A DNA stretch of 64,000 nt from Corynebacterium lactis RW2-5 (GCF_001274895.1 NZ_CP006841.1:1612001-1676000); one strand, 5' to 3'. Positions 44,285 through 53,620 are shown, counted from the stretch's first letter. Made by a program: numbers and translations. The notes: a model not told the origin generated them from the letters alone.

Positions 44285-45202
44285 CTACTCCTTCGGAGTC
44301 GACAGGCCAGAGAGCTTCACCATCGCCAACGGGTCCGTAACACCGAAAGCGACAGTAGCCCACGTCTGCGACCACGTCGTCTGCGTCGCCGCATCGCGCC
44401 ACGTCTCGGTAGAGATCGGCGACTCGACGCCCATCACGCCGACCATGCCGGCCTGAAGCACAAGGCCCTCGCCCTGCTTCATCGCATTGGTGGTATGCAG
44501 AGTCAGGCCGAACGTCGTCAGCATCTCCGCATAGTTTCCGACGCCAAGAACCAACTTCAAGTTCTTCGCATCAACTGGGTTGAGCACCAGGGTGTCGGCA
44601 GTGTAGCCGAGATCGGTCTGCTCGACGGCTAGCTGCGCGTCAAGCAGGTTGTTGACGATTTCGCCCTCGCCAGTCTTCGCGGTCTTAGCGCTGGCCTGCA
44701 CCTCGGCGGCCTTATCCCAACCAGACGAGGTGACCTCCAGCGAGCCCTCCACAGCCTTAATAGCCGCGTTCAAGGCAGCGATGCCGCGCTCGTCGAGATC
44801 CTTCACCATGGTGTTGGACACCTGGGAAATCTTACGCTGCAACAGCGTCGCATCGTTACGGATACGTGCCTCGTCGGTGATACCGAACTTGCCGCCGGTC
44901 TTCTTGACCCGCTCGACGACGGGTTCGCCGTCCGGGGTGTGCAGAATCGGGAACTCAGCACCCGGCGCGACGACACCCGGCTTATCTGTGGCGGTGGGCT
45001 TGTTCTTGACGAGCTGGTCGAACAGCAGCGCGCCGCCGGAGGTTGTGACGTTGCCGAAGATGACCTTAGAGAGCAGGTCGCGCTCGACGAGACGTGCCGC
45101 ATAATTGTCGATGCGGGTGGGCTCGTTGAGCATCATGTCGATAGTGATGGCCCCTTTTTCGACGGTGGGGCCTGCAAGCGGAAACATTGGATCGCGTGCC
45201 AT
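44285..45202 (-). CDS. Major capsid protein (HK97 fold)
   Basis: The 305-residue protein has the order and pattern of small HK97-fold capsid proteins: an N-terminal arm with ITIDMMLNEPTRIDNYAARL, a P-domain spine with KKTGGKFGITDEARIRND and DERGIAALNAAIKA, and A-domain DTLVLNPVDAKNLKLVLG. It lies after scaffold and decoration genes, as usual. ATG 45202 has AAGGAGG about 9 bases upstream. Confidence 0.9.
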   Translation of the reverse strand: MARDPMFPLAGPTVEKGAITIDMMLNEPTRIDNYAARLVERDLLSKVIFGNVTTSGGALLFDQLVKNKPTATDKPGVVAPGAEFPILHTPDGEPVVERVKKTGGKFGITDEARIRNDATLLQRKISQVSNTMVKDLDERGIAALNAAIKAVEGSLEVTSSGWDKAAEVQASAKTAKTGEGEIVNNLLDAQLAVEQTDLGYTADTLVLNPVDAKNLKLVLGVGNYAEMLTTFGLTLHTTNAMKQGEGLVLQAGMVGVMGVESPISTETWRDAATQTTWSQTWATVAFGVTDPLAMVKLSGLSTPKE

Positions 45203-45217
45203 ATGTGTGATTCCTCC

Positions 45218-45580
45218 TTAGTTCAGGGCTACCGTGACGGTGCCGCCGGAAGCCTTGGTCAGCGCGGTTCCCACGACGGGGCCCTCGGATGCGCGCTTAG
45301 CCTGGCCTGCGCTGTGTGTCGAAATCTTGTCCCCAGCGGTAATCATGCCGTTGGCTGCAAGTTCGTATATTCCCAGCCGGTAGATGGTGACATACTCGCC
45401 TTCCTTCGCGTCGTGCGCTGCCACACCGAAGGCGACAGCATCAGCGGTGGCAGTCTTGACGACGGGGTTCCGGCCGTCCATGTCGGCAGCGATCATCACG
45501 AATGTGCCCTGGGTGATTGCGCCCTGGGCCTTACCGGTCACATTGGTGGCTGGGGTGAAGTGCATCGGCGTAGAAGCCAT
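45218..45580 (-). CDS. Capsid decoration / head fibre-like protein
   Basis: The 120-residue beta-rich protein (GAITQGTFVMIAADMDGRNP, GDKISTHSAGQAKR) resembles DUF2190-type or lambda-D-like decoration proteins, which are encoded just before the capsid gene. ATG 45580 (MASTPMHF) follows GGAGG. Confidence 0.8.
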   Translation of the reverse strand: MASTPMHFTPATNVTGKAQGAITQGTFVMIAADMDGRNPVVKTATADAVAFGVAAHDAKEGEYVTIYRLGIYELAANGMITAGDKISTHSAGQAKRASEGPVVGTALTKASGGTVTVALN

Positions 45581-45628
45581 TGCGTCCTCCAATCAGATAG
45601 TGGGTAAAAGAAAAGGCCAGCCAAGTGG

Positions 45629-46141
45629 TTACACTGGCCAGCCTGCAGGAAATGCGTTCGGCGGAGTCTCACGCTCGGGTCGAATCGCGGCGCCGAGCTG
45701 TTCGACCGGAGTATTCGACGGCGGCCGCGTCTGCTCCTTCTGCATCACGGCAAGCCGCTTAGCCCGGTCCTCGATCTCTTCTGGGCTACCTGAGCCCAGT
45801 AGGTCGTGGTTTTCCTCCGCGATACCGTACTTTGCTGCCAACCTCAGTCGAATGTTCTCAGCCTCCAGGGCTTTGAACTGTTCGTCGCGCTTAGTCAGCG
45901 TTTCCTGGGTTTTCTGCAGCTCCGTCTTCTCTGCTTCCTGCTGGGTGCGCCAGCTCTCCGCATCCGCGCGCAGTTCGTTGCGCTCGGTGCGGTAGCGTGC
46001 TGCTTCGCGTCGTGCTTCTTCGAGTTCCCTGCGGAAGTGCTCTGGCACGGGCTGCGAATCAGCCGTATCCGGTTCCTCCTGGGTTCCGGTGTGCGCCACC
46101 TGCTCGGCGCTGGTTTCGGTGGCGGTGTTTTCCTCCGACAT
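45629..46141 (-). CDS. Capsid scaffold protein
   Basis: The 170-residue acidic protein is a long coiled coil (about residues 28-110: RRELEEARREAARYRTERNE, QQEAEKTELQKTQETL) with a short C-terminal capsid-binding part. It guides procapsid assembly and leaves the particle. ATG 46141 has AGGAGG 8 bases upstream. It is homologous to the truncated scaffold remnant at 16131-16631, linking the two phage regions. A hairpin plus T-run overlaps its stop codon (about 45610-45650). Confidence 0.85.
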   Translation of the reverse strand: MSEENTATETSAEQVAHTGTQEEPDTADSQPVPEHFRRELEEARREAARYRTERNELRADAESWRTQQEAEKTELQKTQETLTKRDEQFKALEAENIRLRLAAKYGIAEENHDLLGSGSPEEIEDRAKRLAVMQKEQTRPPSNTPVEQLGAAIRPERETPPNAFPAGWPV

Positions 46142-46176
46142 GAGTAACCTCCTGGGTTGCTTCTGTTTTCGGGCAT

Positions 46177-46211
46177 AAGAAAACCCCGCCACCACCTGGT
46201 GTGGTGCGGGG
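46177..46211 (-). terminator. Terminator between immunity candidate and scaffold
   Basis: On the minus strand CCCCGC.CCAC-ACCAG-GTGG.GCGGGG followed by TTTTCTT. Its presence lets the MuF-toxin/immunity pair form a separate transcription unit end. Confidence 0.85.
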
Positions 46212-46251
46212 TAGCGCCATGGCGGGGACTCGCACCCCGCAAACGTGGCTC

Positions 46252-46512
46252 CTACATGGCTTCTGAATCCGATGATTCCAACAGTCGAGCATACGCACTG
46301 AAAACTTCTTGATCTCCGTGGGCGTACTCGGAAATCCCCCTCAGTAAAGCTTGCCGCTGCTCTTCTGTAATAGAGACTCGAAACTCGGCAATGTCCTCTG
46401 CTAGATAAGTGGCTGCGTCTGCAATCTCTCCACAAAAGAATCGCCCGCGCGCGCTGGAATCTTTCAGCTGAGGAAGCGCAAGCAGCTCTTCGATTGCTCG
46501 CTCAGTGTCCAT
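46252..46512 (-). CDS. Probable immunity protein to the EndoU-like toxin domain
   Basis: The 86-residue acidic protein (ERAIEELLALPQLKDSSARG, DAATYLAEDIAEFRVSITEE) overlaps the end of the MuF-toxin gene by 11 bp, with AGGAGG 10 bases before ATG 46512, and is followed by a terminator. No phage structural role is known for a gene in this slot in phages that lack the toxin extension. Polymorphic toxin genes are nearly always followed by a small, often acidic immunity gene, so immunity is the best reading, but it rests on position and shape only. Confidence 0.65.
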   Translation of the reverse strand: MDTERAIEELLALPQLKDSSARGRFFCGEIADAATYLAEDIAEFRVSITEEQRQALLRGISEYAHGDQEVFSAYARLLESSDSEAM

Positions 46513-47806
46513 CTGGTTCAATCCTCCTCGCCTTCGTCATCTGATTATTTCCGTCTTTCCCCCAGTTTATCCGTTTTTTCGCTGATTTATCATAAGCCTC
46601 AACCCCGTCGCCATATACCGGATAAGCCGTGTAAGGCTTTGACGCTCCTTTGATGTAATCCCATTGGACAGTAATCATCACTCCGTCGACTTGACGATAT
46701 GCAATACGCCGTACCACACGAGATTCGATTAAATCCGGATACTCCATAGTTGCTGCAATCGCATCAGCAATATCCTGGTCTGACCAGCGCTCTGGGAAAA
46801 ATGTTCCCTTCTGGCGCACGGAATCAAACGTATGCCCATCTCGTGGTGTATCCGACGTGATCGACTCATCGCCACGATTCCAGCCCCACACCGAGTGCTT
46901 CACCAAATCCGACAAACGCGGCAAAGGCTCGTCATCGAAATACGGCGCTGAATTCAGCAGTTTCCCGGCCCGCCTCGGCAAACGAAGGGCTACACCCGGT
47001 GCGGTGCCACGGTACGAATACTGCCAGGCTTTCCACTGGTCAGCGCCCGTCAGGTCTCCAGCGACCCGTTCCCATTGAGCCTCTAGCTCCTTATAGGCTT
47101 GTTCGCCGTACCATGGTTTCCCTTCCACAACCGCAACCGCAATGCAATCACAGCCATCGTGGTACTTCCGTCCGTCCTGACGCTTCAGTACCGTGTCATC
47201 GGCATAGACAGGGCCCCGCGACGCCAGCATCGCGCAAAACGGACACGACTCATGCCCTGTCAAAACTCGCGCAAACCCGACCCTGCCCCGATACCGCTTC
47301 TTAGTCCGTGCATCCCTGACCTGTGAAGCCGTCACTGAATCTGCAACTGCATCTCTGCCTGCCCGGCGCGCATGGCGGGTCAATGAGCGGACGATTCTGG
47401 CTTTAACCTGTTCTATGGCCTTGGGGTGGTCTGGAAAGGCGAAAGCGGGGACTGATTGCTTGATTAGCTCTCGGGTTTCGTCGTCGACTAGTTCGAGGAC
47501 CACGTTCGTGGGCTTGTTTCCGAAACCGATCGCGCGCGTAACGGAATCGTAGGTTGCGTGTGGCTCGTACCTTCGCTGTGGTGCCGGCGCGATTTCTAGA
47601 CCACTGTCTGCTACAGATTGCCCCATGACGGAAACGTCGTGCTCGTAGTATTCGTTTCGGTACTTGGAGACAATCGGGTGCAGTGTTTCAGTGAGGCGGT
47701 AGGCACTTTCAGCATCGGTAGGTACGCCGAATTCGTCGATGGCCCCGTCAATTTCCGCTTTTAATCGCTTATCAATTCGGTACAACGACTCTTTCGGACC
47801 GGTCAT
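46502..47806 (-). CDS. MuF-type head protein with C-terminal EndoU-like toxin domain
   Basis: The 434-residue protein starts with a minor-capsid MuF part (about residues 1-270) that includes RYRGRVGFARVLTGHESCPF and the metal-binding cluster C188-PF-C191 ... H216-DGCDC. The last about 130 residues are extra for MuF and look like a bacterial EndoU RNase: two histidines spaced as in that family (KHSVWG at 304, DGHTF at 325), FPERWSDQDIADAI, VDGVMITVQW and YTAYPV. MuF-toxin fusions of temperate phages are known as a polymorphic toxin class thought to be carried in virions. The small downstream gene would be its immunity. EndoU assignment is by pattern only. Confidence 0.8.
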   Translation of the reverse strand: MTGPKESLYRIDKRLKAEIDGAIDEFGVPTDAESAYRLTETLHPIVSKYRNEYYEHDVSVMGQSVADSGLEIAPAPQRRYEPHATYDSVTRAIGFGNKPTNVVLELVDDETRELIKQSVPAFAFPDHPKAIEQVKARIVRSLTRHARRAGRDAVADSVTASQVRDARTKKRYRGRVGFARVLTGHESCPFCAMLASRGPVYADDTVLKRQDGRKYHDGCDCIAVAVVEGKPWYGEQAYKELEAQWERVAGDLTGADQWKAWQYSYRGTAPGVALRLPRRAGKLLNSAPYFDDEPLPRLSDLVKHSVWGWNRGDESITSDTPRDGHTFDSVRQKGTFFPERWSDQDIADAIAATMEYPDLIESRVVRRIAYRQVDGVMITVQWDYIKGASKPYTAYPVYGDGVEAYDKSAKKRINWGKDGNNQMTKARRIEPDGH

Positions 47807-47829
47807 GGCTGTTCACCTCTCCTCTTTAT

Positions 47830-49378
47830 CTATCGGCCTTCAAGGTTCTTTGCGTCAGCCTCTGGTTGCCTCAAGGAGACCGGTACTGCTCCGGTGAACT
47901 CCACGTCTTCGATTCCGGCAATGCGGGCAGCGTTTTCGGGGTCAACACCAGCGCGAATCAATACGCCCAAAGCATCAGCCTGTTGCTTCACCCCCCCCTA
48001 GCGCCGCTTTGTCTGAGCCAGCATCGAATAAGCCGCTGCCTTGGCTGGCCTGCGCATCGCGGGCGCGCTTGACACGCTCGTGCGTCCACCCCGGAATATC
48101 CGACCACAATTCGTCGGCAGGAACACCAAGCATGGTGGCAATCTTGCCGAGACCATCCACCGTCTGCGCGAACGACCGCGCGGACGTCTCCGCCCACTTC
48201 ACCTCGGAGGCGAAGTCCGCGGCTTCTTCCTCATCGCCGGCAATGTGAGCGCACAACCGCAGCATCTGCTCATGAGACTCACCAAGCGACGTCTGAATCT
48301 CCGACGCCTTGCGGTCCTTCGACGTCTCCAACGCGGCTAGCCCATCAGCAGAGATGTTGCTAATCGCGTTCGCACCAAGCGACTGCGCTGGAACCTGTGC
48401 CACAGCAGCAAAATCACGCACACTCGACTCACGGGCCTTGATGTACTGCGTCAGGTCCGTCTCATCGAACTGTCCGACCTTCACATCCTTGTTCGCGAAG
48501 GTCCATGTGTCCGAAACCGCCTGACGCATCGCTTCGTATTCGGACTTCGGAGCCCAGCCGGTGACGTAGCGCTGCTTGAACGCAGCCCAGTACTGAGCGA
48601 CGCCCTGCTCATAGTTCGTCCGGTCGATGCGCTCCGATAAAGCCAGTAGGTGCTCGATAATGCCGTTGGTTTCCTCCCCATCGGCCATCATGCGATCCTG
48701 ATACCGCACAATTGGCGTGACGTTTACGCCATGTTCGCGGTACTCGATGAACGGCAGATTCTCCGGCGTCAAGAAGTACTTCTGCGACCAGCCGCTGGGA
48801 TCCTTCGGCCTGTTCTCGACGCCGAAAAAATACACCTTTTCTTCGTCGTAGAGGCACAAGTGCCCGTTTTCGTCTGTCACCATCGCGATAATGGGGAACT
48901 CCGTTTGCACGGCGTCGCCAGAATGCGGCCACGCCATGTCCTCGCCGTAACGAGCCACTAGACGCCGCGGTGAATGCACCCCGATACGCGCACCTCCGGA
49001 CGACGACGGCAGCACCGACGCATAGGCAGTGCCGTACTGAAGGGCAGCACGATGCAAGCCAGTCTGGCGCGCATCCATACGATTAGCCTGCCAATGCCGC
49101 CACGACCGCGCCTGCACCGACCCATCAGAAAAATAATTCTCGACCTTCAGCGACTGCCCATAGGTATCGAGAACAAGACCGAGGAACGGAGTCTGGGACA
49201 TCTTCGCAATCCGAAGGTGACGGTGATAATTCTTGCCCTGGCTCACATCCATTCGCCGCGCAGCCTCAGCATCCGACCACGGGCGAACCGCCCGACTAAT
49301 CTCATCAAACCGCCGCCGCTGCTCCGCATAATCCTGCAACAACGCCCGAATAGCGTCACGAGCCTGCAACTCGTTCAT
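47830..49378 (-). CDS. Portal protein, frameshifted near the C-terminus
   Basis: The SPP1-gp6-type portal runs from ATG 49378 (AGGAGG upstream) with SQTPFLGLVLDTYGQSLKVE, TPIVRYQDRM and SAISADGL-like core motifs. In the sequence as given the frame ends at 47975, just after a run of eight G (47991-47998). In the next frame the expected C-terminus continues (QADALGVLIRAGVDPENAAR, DVEFTGAVPVSLRQPEAD) to a TAG at 47830-47832. Seven G would restore one ORF of about 515 residues. The portal is the DNA gate of the capsid, so loss of its end may or may not be tolerated; a sequencing error, a mutation or a phase switch are all possible. Confidence 0.85.
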
Positions 49379-49390
49379 ACCGCCCACCTC

Positions 49391-51013
49391 CTAATAGAAA
49401 AATGCCCCGTCGTCGACGGGTTCAACCTTGTACGTTGGATCAGACTTCACGAGGCGATAGACCATGCGCGCACCGATCATGCAAACGCAGGCGTCAATCT
49501 TCTTCTGCGATGCCCTCGATTCCTTGCGCACAGTCTCGCCATAACGGCCCAGATGCCGCTGCGCATTACGGACATGTTCACTCAAGAGCGGGTTACCGTC
49601 GTGAGTAAATGAGTGCTGGACAATCTCAGCCGCGGCTAATTCGCACGCCTGCGTGAAAGGAAAATCCTTACTGCGCATATCCCACGCAATCGGCTCCGGA
49701 TGCCGCGACCCCGGCGACGCCCACACACGCAGGCTGTCACCGAATCGCTCCGGCCAATCAACCTTGACGAATGACTCCCACTCGCGAACGTCCGCGAAAA
49801 ACGCGACGACCTCGAAACGGTCAAACGCTCGCTGCACCGCAGCGTCAACCGCCGCGATGTCGACTGTCCCGTCAGGGGGCGGCGCCCACACGCCACACGT
49901 GAACACATGCCCGTCCTCCATACAGCACCCAACAAGTGCCGTATGGTCATTCGACAGAGAGCCGTCAAAGAACAACACGACTTCTTCACCATCGACCAGT
50001 TCACGCTCTGGGCGCGCCATCTGCGCCCAATCCTGCGGATCCGCCCACGAATCCAGCGACGCCGTCGGCCAATTCAAATACTTCCGCTTCGAATCATCCG
50101 GCCTAGCCTTCGGATGCCAAATACGCGCCACAATCGCGTCCAAGTCCGCCCACGGACAGTCCTCGTACACAAAAGCCAGCCCGGCGCGCAGGCTGGCTTC
50201 GTCGGCAAGGTCGGTGGTTGGTGGTGCTTGGCGTGCGTCGTAGAGGATTTTGCGGTCTGATTTTGTGCGTCCGTCTTCTTGGAGGGTCCATGCGTCGAAT
50301 GTTTCCTCTCCTGCTGAGCCGGTTCCTGGTTTCCATGCGTTGAGGGTCTCAAGCATGCGGGACCCCGATTTCGCGAGGTTGTCGAGAAGGGTTCGGTGTA
50401 GTTCGATTCCGCCGTTAGCGTTGGTCCAGTGTTCGAGCTCGTCGCCGACGATGAACGTTGCTTCGGCACCTTCGGCGGTGTCCGCCGATGATGTGATGAC
50501 TTCGAGCTTGCCGGCTGGTTCGACGTTTATTTGCGTCTTGCCGGCGTCGATTTGGTAGTCCTTGTTGAGCTGCGGTGCAGCTCGCTTAGCGACCATCGCG
50601 CGAACCATTCGCATGGTGTTTTCCGTTTGGTCTTGGGAGACCGCAGCGATCTGTACCAGTGGCATGGGCTGGGGCTTGCCGATGCACCCGCCTAGGACGC
50701 TGTCATCGAATCTGTCGAGACGGACAGGCGCGAGTAGTTCAATGAGTGCCATGACTGCCGCGAACGGTGATTTTCCGGAGCCTTTCGCGAGGCGTCGTGC
50801 CGCGTGGTAGTAGATGAACTTGCCGTCTTCGTCGACTGCGTAGAACCACAGCACGAAGCGGGCTTGTTCGCGGGTGAATTGCCATCGTTGCCCGGCGCGG
50901 ATTCCGTTTGGGTGTCGGAGGTATTTCGCGGCCCAGGCGAGCGCTGACCATCCGAGGGTTCTTTCTGGAATTCCTTCAGGGAGCGTGGCGAGTCTATCGG
51001 CGGCGGCAATCAT
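49391..51013 (-). CDS. Terminase large subunit
   Basis: The 540-residue packaging motor has an N-terminal ATPase with Walker A RRLAKGSGKS (about residues 73-82), Walker B-type FIVGDELEHW (about 190) and a C-terminal RNase H-like nuclease part with LFFDGSLSNDHTAL (first Asp) and KKIDACVCMIGA (last Asp). It cuts and pumps the phage genome. The portal gene follows 12 bp downstream. Confidence 0.93.
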   Translation of the reverse strand: MIAAADRLATLPEGIPERTLGWSALAWAAKYLRHPNGIRAGQRWQFTREQARFVLWFYAVDEDGKFIYYHAARRLAKGSGKSPFAAVMALIELLAPVRLDRFDDSVLGGCIGKPQPMPLVQIAAVSQDQTENTMRMVRAMVAKRAAPQLNKDYQIDAGKTQINVEPAGKLEVITSSADTAEGAEATFIVGDELEHWTNANGGIELHRTLLDNLAKSGSRMLETLNAWKPGTGSAGEETFDAWTLQEDGRTKSDRKILYDARQAPPTTDLADEASLRAGLAFVYEDCPWADLDAIVARIWHPKARPDDSKRKYLNWPTASLDSWADPQDWAQMARPERELVDGEEVVLFFDGSLSNDHTALVGCCMEDGHVFTCGVWAPPPDGTVDIAAVDAAVQRAFDRFEVVAFFADVREWESFVKVDWPERFGDSLRVWASPGSRHPEPIAWDMRSKDFPFTQACELAAAEIVQHSFTHDGNPLLSEHVRNAQRHLGRYGETVRKESRASQKKIDACVCMIGARMVYRLVKSDPTYKVEPVDDGAFFY

Positions 51014-51035
51014 GGTTGTATCACCGCCTTGTCGC

Positions 51036-51470
51036 TTATCCAGTTAGATCATTCTTGTAGGTTTCCATCAGCAGGATTGCCGCTTCGGTGTTTTCGTCCA
51101 TGTGTTTTGCTGCCTCGGTTCGCTGTAGCTCGATGCGAAGCCTGCGACGCGCCCCTTCGGTCGTCAGGAGCGAGTCCATCATGGAGTTAACCTGAGCGAT
51201 GATGGTGGCGCGGACTGGTTCTGGCCGCTTCATCTCGTCCGATAGCAATGTCGCGCAGAGGTGCGCTGCGGCCCAGTCGGACGGTTCAAAGAACACTGAC
51301 TGCCCGGAGTGTTTAAGGCTGCGGTACCAGCGTTTGGCGCTGATGTGCCAGGCCTTGTCTTCCGACAGTGGTTTGACGGCTGCTGCTCCGGCGACTTTGA
51401 GTGTGGCTGGTCCTGCGGGTTTATTGCGCCGCCGACGCTGGTCGGAACGCTTTGGTACTGGCCCCGGCAT
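51036..51470 (-). CDS. Terminase small subunit
   Basis: The 144-residue protein has a basic N-terminus (RSDQRRRRNKP) and helical DNA-recognition and oligomerisation part (AAHLCATLLSDEMKRPEPVR, EGARRRLRIELQR), typical of actinophage small terminases that lie directly before the large subunit gene. Confidence 0.82.
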   Translation of the reverse strand: MPGPVPKRSDQRRRRNKPAGPATLKVAGAAAVKPLSEDKAWHISAKRWYRSLKHSGQSVFFEPSDWAAAHLCATLLSDEMKRPEPVRATIIAQVNSMMDSLLTTEGARRRLRIELQRTEAAKHMDENTEAAILLMETYKNDLTG

Positions 51471-51475
51471 ATTGG

Positions 51476-52072
51476 TTACCTCCTTGGGGTTAGTTTGCTT
51501 GGCAGTTTGCCTGCGCGGTTCATTTCGTCGATGGTCTTCACTGTGTTCGTGAGTGCTATCAGCTCTCCACGAGCCCAGACGTTCGCTGTCGTGCGAATGA
51601 ACCTTGCTGCCGAATACACCTCGACTCGGCCGTAATTGCGGCCTTTTCCTTCAGGGAGAAGCCCGAAGATGTGCAGACCGTCTCCGGAGACCGAGCGCTC
51701 GATGAAAGCGCCCGGCGCGGCATCAATGATTCGGCTCGCCCATCGTTGTAGTTTGCCGTCTTTGAAGCAGTGATCCAGGTCGATACATGCGAAGCCACCG
51801 CCGAGCATGAACCCATGTGGTTTCTTAGCGACCTTGCTGAACTCTGTCCAAGTTGCTTGATTCGTCGACGACGCCGGCGAGCCATCAACTCGAAGGGGGC
51901 GCTTGTGATCCGCCATGACCCAACGGGGGCTGGAGGTCATCTCGGCTGGGTACCGGTTGCGGGAGCGCTGACGGTAGCCCTTCTGCCGACATGCTGCCGA
52001 ACAGTAGGTTCTAATCCGCCCAGCGGCTTGCACTGGCAGTGGTGCGCCGCAGATTTTGCACTCTTTGTTCAC
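51476..52072 (-). CDS. Zinc-finger plus primase/polymerase N-domain-like phage protein
   Basis: The 198-residue protein has a zinc finger (CKICGAPL...YCSAACRQKGYRQR) and a part like the bifunctional primase/polymerase N-terminal domain: GGFACIDLDHCFKDG gives the DxD metal site, and SVSGDGLHIFGLLPEG the following strand and histidine. It lacks a helicase domain, so it is not a full primase. It sits between HNH and terminase small subunit genes, an unusual place for a replication function; a role in packaging or genome processing is possible. Confidence 0.65.
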   Translation of the reverse strand: MNKECKICGAPLPVQAAGRIRTYCSAACRQKGYRQRSRNRYPAEMTSSPRWVMADHKRPLRVDGSPASSTNQATWTEFSKVAKKPHGFMLGGGFACIDLDHCFKDGKLQRWASRIIDAAPGAFIERSVSGDGLHIFGLLPEGKGRNYGRVEVYSAARFIRTTANVWARGELIALTNTVKTIDEMNRAGKLPSKLTPRR

Positions 52073-52307
52073 ACTTCAATTCTACCAAAAATCGTTACGT
52101 TTCACCCATCTGACCTGCGGTTACATTCCAAAGGTCACCAGATTTCACGGAACCGCAAAATGAAGGGTCAAAGAACTTGTTGAGCCACTTTTAAACCCGC
52201 AGGCCACGCGGTCGCAGCTACGTTACGTCCATGTAGTTTTAGGACGTGACCAGCCAAAATAGTGGAACCCGTACACAAAATGAAAGGCAATGCCGTACGG
52301 CCCAGCC

Positions 52308-52328
52308 GGACTCTCAAAACGAGAGTCC
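52308..52328. other. Perfect 8-bp hairpin in the gap before the packaging genes
   Basis: GGACTCTC-AAAAC-GAGAGTCC has no T-run. The 272-bp gap 52073-52344 holds no gene and is a good place for a late promoter or cos/pac site between the HNH and terminase genes. Confidence 0.6.
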
Positions 52329-52344
52329 TCCCCCACCCCTGTGG

Positions 52345-52644
52345 CTACAGGATACCAGGGTGCGGCCGCTGCCAAACCGGCGCGCGCCGACGGGCCCGGG
52401 CACGCGTCGACTCCTGGCGGGTCTTACGTCGGTGGCATTGACCACACACCGCCTGGAGGTTACACAAATCATCGGTTCCACCCTCGAACACCGGAACTAT
52501 GTGATCCACTTCGACAGCAACCACCTCGCACCGAGGTCCGCGAACCTGGCACTGCCCACCATCGCGGTTGAGAACTACTGCCCGAATCCGCGCTGGGGCG
52601 CCGCGCGAACGCGGACCCTTTGATTTCGACCCCCACCCAGCCAC
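52345..52644 (-). CDS. HNH endonuclease
   Basis: The 99-residue protein is a minimal HNH nuclease: RAVVLNRDGGQCQVRGPRCE, then EVDHIVPVFEGGTDDLCNLQ and CGQCHRRKT, giving the CxxC-type zinc knuckle, the catalytic D-H and the downstream N and H. HNH genes next to terminase genes are known to be needed for cos-type packaging cuts. GTG 52644 has GAGGGGG upstream. Confidence 0.9.
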   Translation of the reverse strand: MAGWGSKSKGPRSRGAPARIRAVVLNRDGGQCQVRGPRCEVVAVEVDHIVPVFEGGTDDLCNLQAVCGQCHRRKTRQESTRARARRRAPVWQRPHPGIL

Positions 52645-52787
52645 TGATCCCCCTCACCATTTCTGAACTGCACCGAAGCACTATCACGATATAGCGAAAC
52701 CCCCAAACCAACTATGTCGATTTGGAGGCATGCGCTTCAGTCAAGCGTAGCTTAGCACAAGAAGTGTAAACCGCAGGTCATTCTCTC

Positions 52788-53468
52788 TTAGGCTGTCTGA
52801 CTCTTTTGTGCTGTCTGCTCGCTGGCCGCAGGCCCATTAGCCACATCTCGATTGTCCCGATGCCACTTAACCGCGTACGCCTTACACTCAGCAAGGTTGA
52901 ACTCATCGACGCCATCAGCGCGGCGCTCTGCTGTTAGTACGCCGCGCTTAGCGAGCCGACGCAATGACGTGTGGCTAATCGGAATCCCCAACAGCGCCAG
53001 CGCTTCAGCAACCTGGCGTGCTGATCCACGCTCCGGAAGCGGCGACGCCACCACCTCAACCGACTGCGCCGGATTCACCACAGCATCCACGCAACTGACC
53101 TGCCCGCATAGCTCGTCCAAACAGTCGACGGCCCACGGCATGCCAGCCACGTCATGGACCCGCTCATGCAGCCACGCCGCACACGACGCAATCCCCATCA
53201 CCTCGGGTGGAGGGTAACCACAATCCGTAGCCAAGTTACATGCCCACCCGCACACCGACTGCTCTGCCTCGTACTTCACATCAAGCACCGGAACAGACAG
53301 GGGCGGACTGGACCCCGGGGCACCAGAACACCGGCCGGGGGTCGCTTCATCACCCCGGGGGCGGGCAACTAGCGCCGCATCCAGATAGGGGGCCATCACC
53401 TCCAACGAGTGGAGCATACGCCCTAACCTTTCGCGCCCAAGAGCATCCAGATACTCAACACTTGTCAT
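52788..53468 (-). CDS. Phage protein with C-terminal helix-turn-helix, unknown function
   Basis: The 226-residue protein has a cysteine-containing helical middle (CGWACNLATDCGYPPPEV) and a C-terminal DNA-binding-like helix-turn-helix (ARQVAEALALLGIPISHTSL + RRLAKRGVL). ATG 53468 has GGAGA upstream and overlaps the previous stop (ATGA). It may regulate the late genes downstream, judged only by place. Confidence 0.7.
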   Translation of the reverse strand: MTSVEYLDALGRERLGRMLHSLEVMAPYLDAALVARPRGDEATPGRCSGAPGSSPPLSVPVLDVKYEAEQSVCGWACNLATDCGYPPPEVMGIASCAAWLHERVHDVAGMPWAVDCLDELCGQVSCVDAVVNPAQSVEVVASPLPERGSARQVAEALALLGIPISHTSLRRLAKRGVLTAERRADGVDEFNLAECKAYAVKWHRDNRDVANGPAASEQTAQKSQTA

Positions 53469-53620
53469 TGCCCTGTCTCCTTCCGTTTCATGCCTCCTGC
53501 TGCCCGCCACTGCTCGAACTCCTCCCACAGGCTGTAACCGACTCCCAGCACAATCCACACCAGCAATCCCGGTGCCGTAAAGTCAACGCGCTCGCGCCAC
53601 CGTCTAATGAGCCTCCGCAT
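53465..53620 (-). CDS. Small one-helix phage membrane protein
   Basis: A 51-residue ORF: basic start MRRLIRRWRERVD, hydrophobic GLLVWIVLGVGYSLW, then a charged tail. Its ATG overlaps the preceding stop (TAATG) and its stop overlaps the next start (ATGA), so it is held in a tight operon. Confidence 0.75.
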   Translation of the reverse strand: MRRLIRRWRERVDFTAPGLLVWIVLGVGYSLWEEFEQWRAAGGMKRKETGQ

